Shown here piece by piece: positions 63,194 to 64,000 of a stretch of 64,000 nucleotides of DNA. The translations under genes and the position numbers were made by a program. Each line of letters opens with the position of its first letter. Position 1 is the first letter of the stretch. Source of the stretch: Phoronis australis (taxonomy: Eukaryota; Phoronida; Phoronidae); assembly GCA_002633005.1 (NCBI GenBank), contig NMRA01000032.1, positions 1,085,692-1,149,691 of the forward strand. Direction: 5' to 3'. Below the pieces are notes generated by a model that had not been told where the DNA came from, did not search any database, and saw nothing but the letters and a program-made list of their open reading frames with translations.

Positions 63194-64000
63194 GTGGGTT
63201 ACTTTTATATTGAAGGTTATGTAGGACCCTTGATAAAAGTCCAAGTTTGGGTCACTTCAGACATCTCAGAAATGGCTGTTGATATGATTCTATCTCATAC
63301 TACGCTTTATGCTCTGTTCTCCAACACACTCTTAGGAATCGTTTTTGAATGTTCCTCTTTTGGGCTATCAAAATGAGTCTCATAAAAAAGTCAAAAATTG
63401 CACAAAACGAGAACGAAATGATAATTTAGAGAACTGTAGCATCATTTTTTTTAGATTTCATCTTGTATATGTTATATTGTTTGATAACAAAGTTTGTCCA
63501 TATTATTGATACGGTAGTTTTGATATCAATACCTACTTAAAAAGGCATGATCACATGACCATATTAATGGCAGATTGATAAAAAGTCAAAAATCAAATTC
63601 TGCAAGCTTTCTACTTACAGATAATATGCACTTTTAACAAGTTTATCTTTTTTGTTTTATTTTGGCTCAATACACAGACTTGTCAATAATGACCTATATA
63701 ACTTTAATGTACTTTTCCCCTGTAAGCCACGCCTGCCACGGTCAATTTCCCAATTTCTGAATGATCCAGTATTCTTTTGGTGTGTGTAGCACAAACCACG
63801 AGTTTATTTACTTCATTAATTGTTTGCCTTCCAAATATCCCTAACGTGTGTAGATGTCTGTGAATTGGGAAGCATGTCATAGGTATTTTTCTCATAAACA
63901 AGCTTGAAGTTTGATATTTGCTGTAGCTTGTGTTGTAATTAAGGTTGGAAAAGAAAATCTGATGATTATAATGGATAGATTACAAAATATGTCCTGGATC
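63194..64000 (+). other. Intron at the right edge
   Basis: Apart from MITE copy 3 (63211-63707) the remaining 300 bases are AT-rich and show no exon. Confidence 0.6.
63211..63707. mobile_element. MITE family, copy 3
   Basis: The left end tgaaggttatgtaggaccct pairs imperfectly with the right end acctatataactttaa. The interior matches copies 1 and 2 (cttaggaatcg, gttcctcttttg, ggcagattgataaaaagtc). It is about 497 bp and lacks the insertion seen in copy 2. Confidence 0.78.

Overview
The window is eukaryotic genomic DNA from an animal, almost certainly an invertebrate. One giant gene on the + strand spans it, and both ends of the gene lie outside. Coding exons of about 100 to 1,350 bp are joined by GT-AG introns, mostly 250 to 1,000 bp, AT-rich and littered with small inverted-repeat transposons. 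Two places near assembly gaps carry duplicated exons about 2% apart, which suggests a highly heterozygous animal. A marine invertebrate such as a mollusc fits, but the phylum cannot be fixed from the sequence.

I resolved 57 coding exons plus two near-identical exon copies. Reading frame is kept across every splice junction. Leaving out the alternative terminal exon and using one copy of each duplicate, they give 15,021 bp (5,007 codons) of uninterrupted coding sequence. The protein is a rod of spectrin-type three-helix repeats, with paired Trp/Leu signatures in helix A and about 109 residues per repeat. The best family match from pattern is the giant nesprin (SYNE1 / Drosophila MSP-300) class. 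A plakin (dystonin/MACF) rod is the main alternative. Neither the N-terminal calponin-homology domains nor a C-terminal KASH domain is in the window.

Layout: 1-1057 is upstream intron. 1058-17259 is a very regular region in which two-repeat modules alternate. 17858-21651 is a less regular rod. 26554-28497 is a separate alternative terminal exon with its own stop codon. It lies in a 14.5-kb intron and encodes a disordered Ser/Pro-rich tail with seven Thr-Gln-Thr motifs, the core of LC8 dynein-light-chain binding sites. 36133-52715 is more rod, including the two duplicated-exon regions at 41.6-43.6 kb (376-base N gap) and 47.2-49.2 kb (single N). 53991-55958 is a 500-residue disordered insert with internal repeats. 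56219-63193 is rod again, with a disordered stretch at 58833-59250.

How it may work (inference): the full-length product would be a long elastic tether reaching an exon set beyond the window. Use of the terminal exon at 26.5 kb would instead make a truncated rod ending in a possible LC8-binding scaffold. No second gene, RNA gene or CRISPR-like array was found. The non-coding remainder holds at least five families of short transposon-like repeats, several microsatellites and a duplicated splice acceptor.
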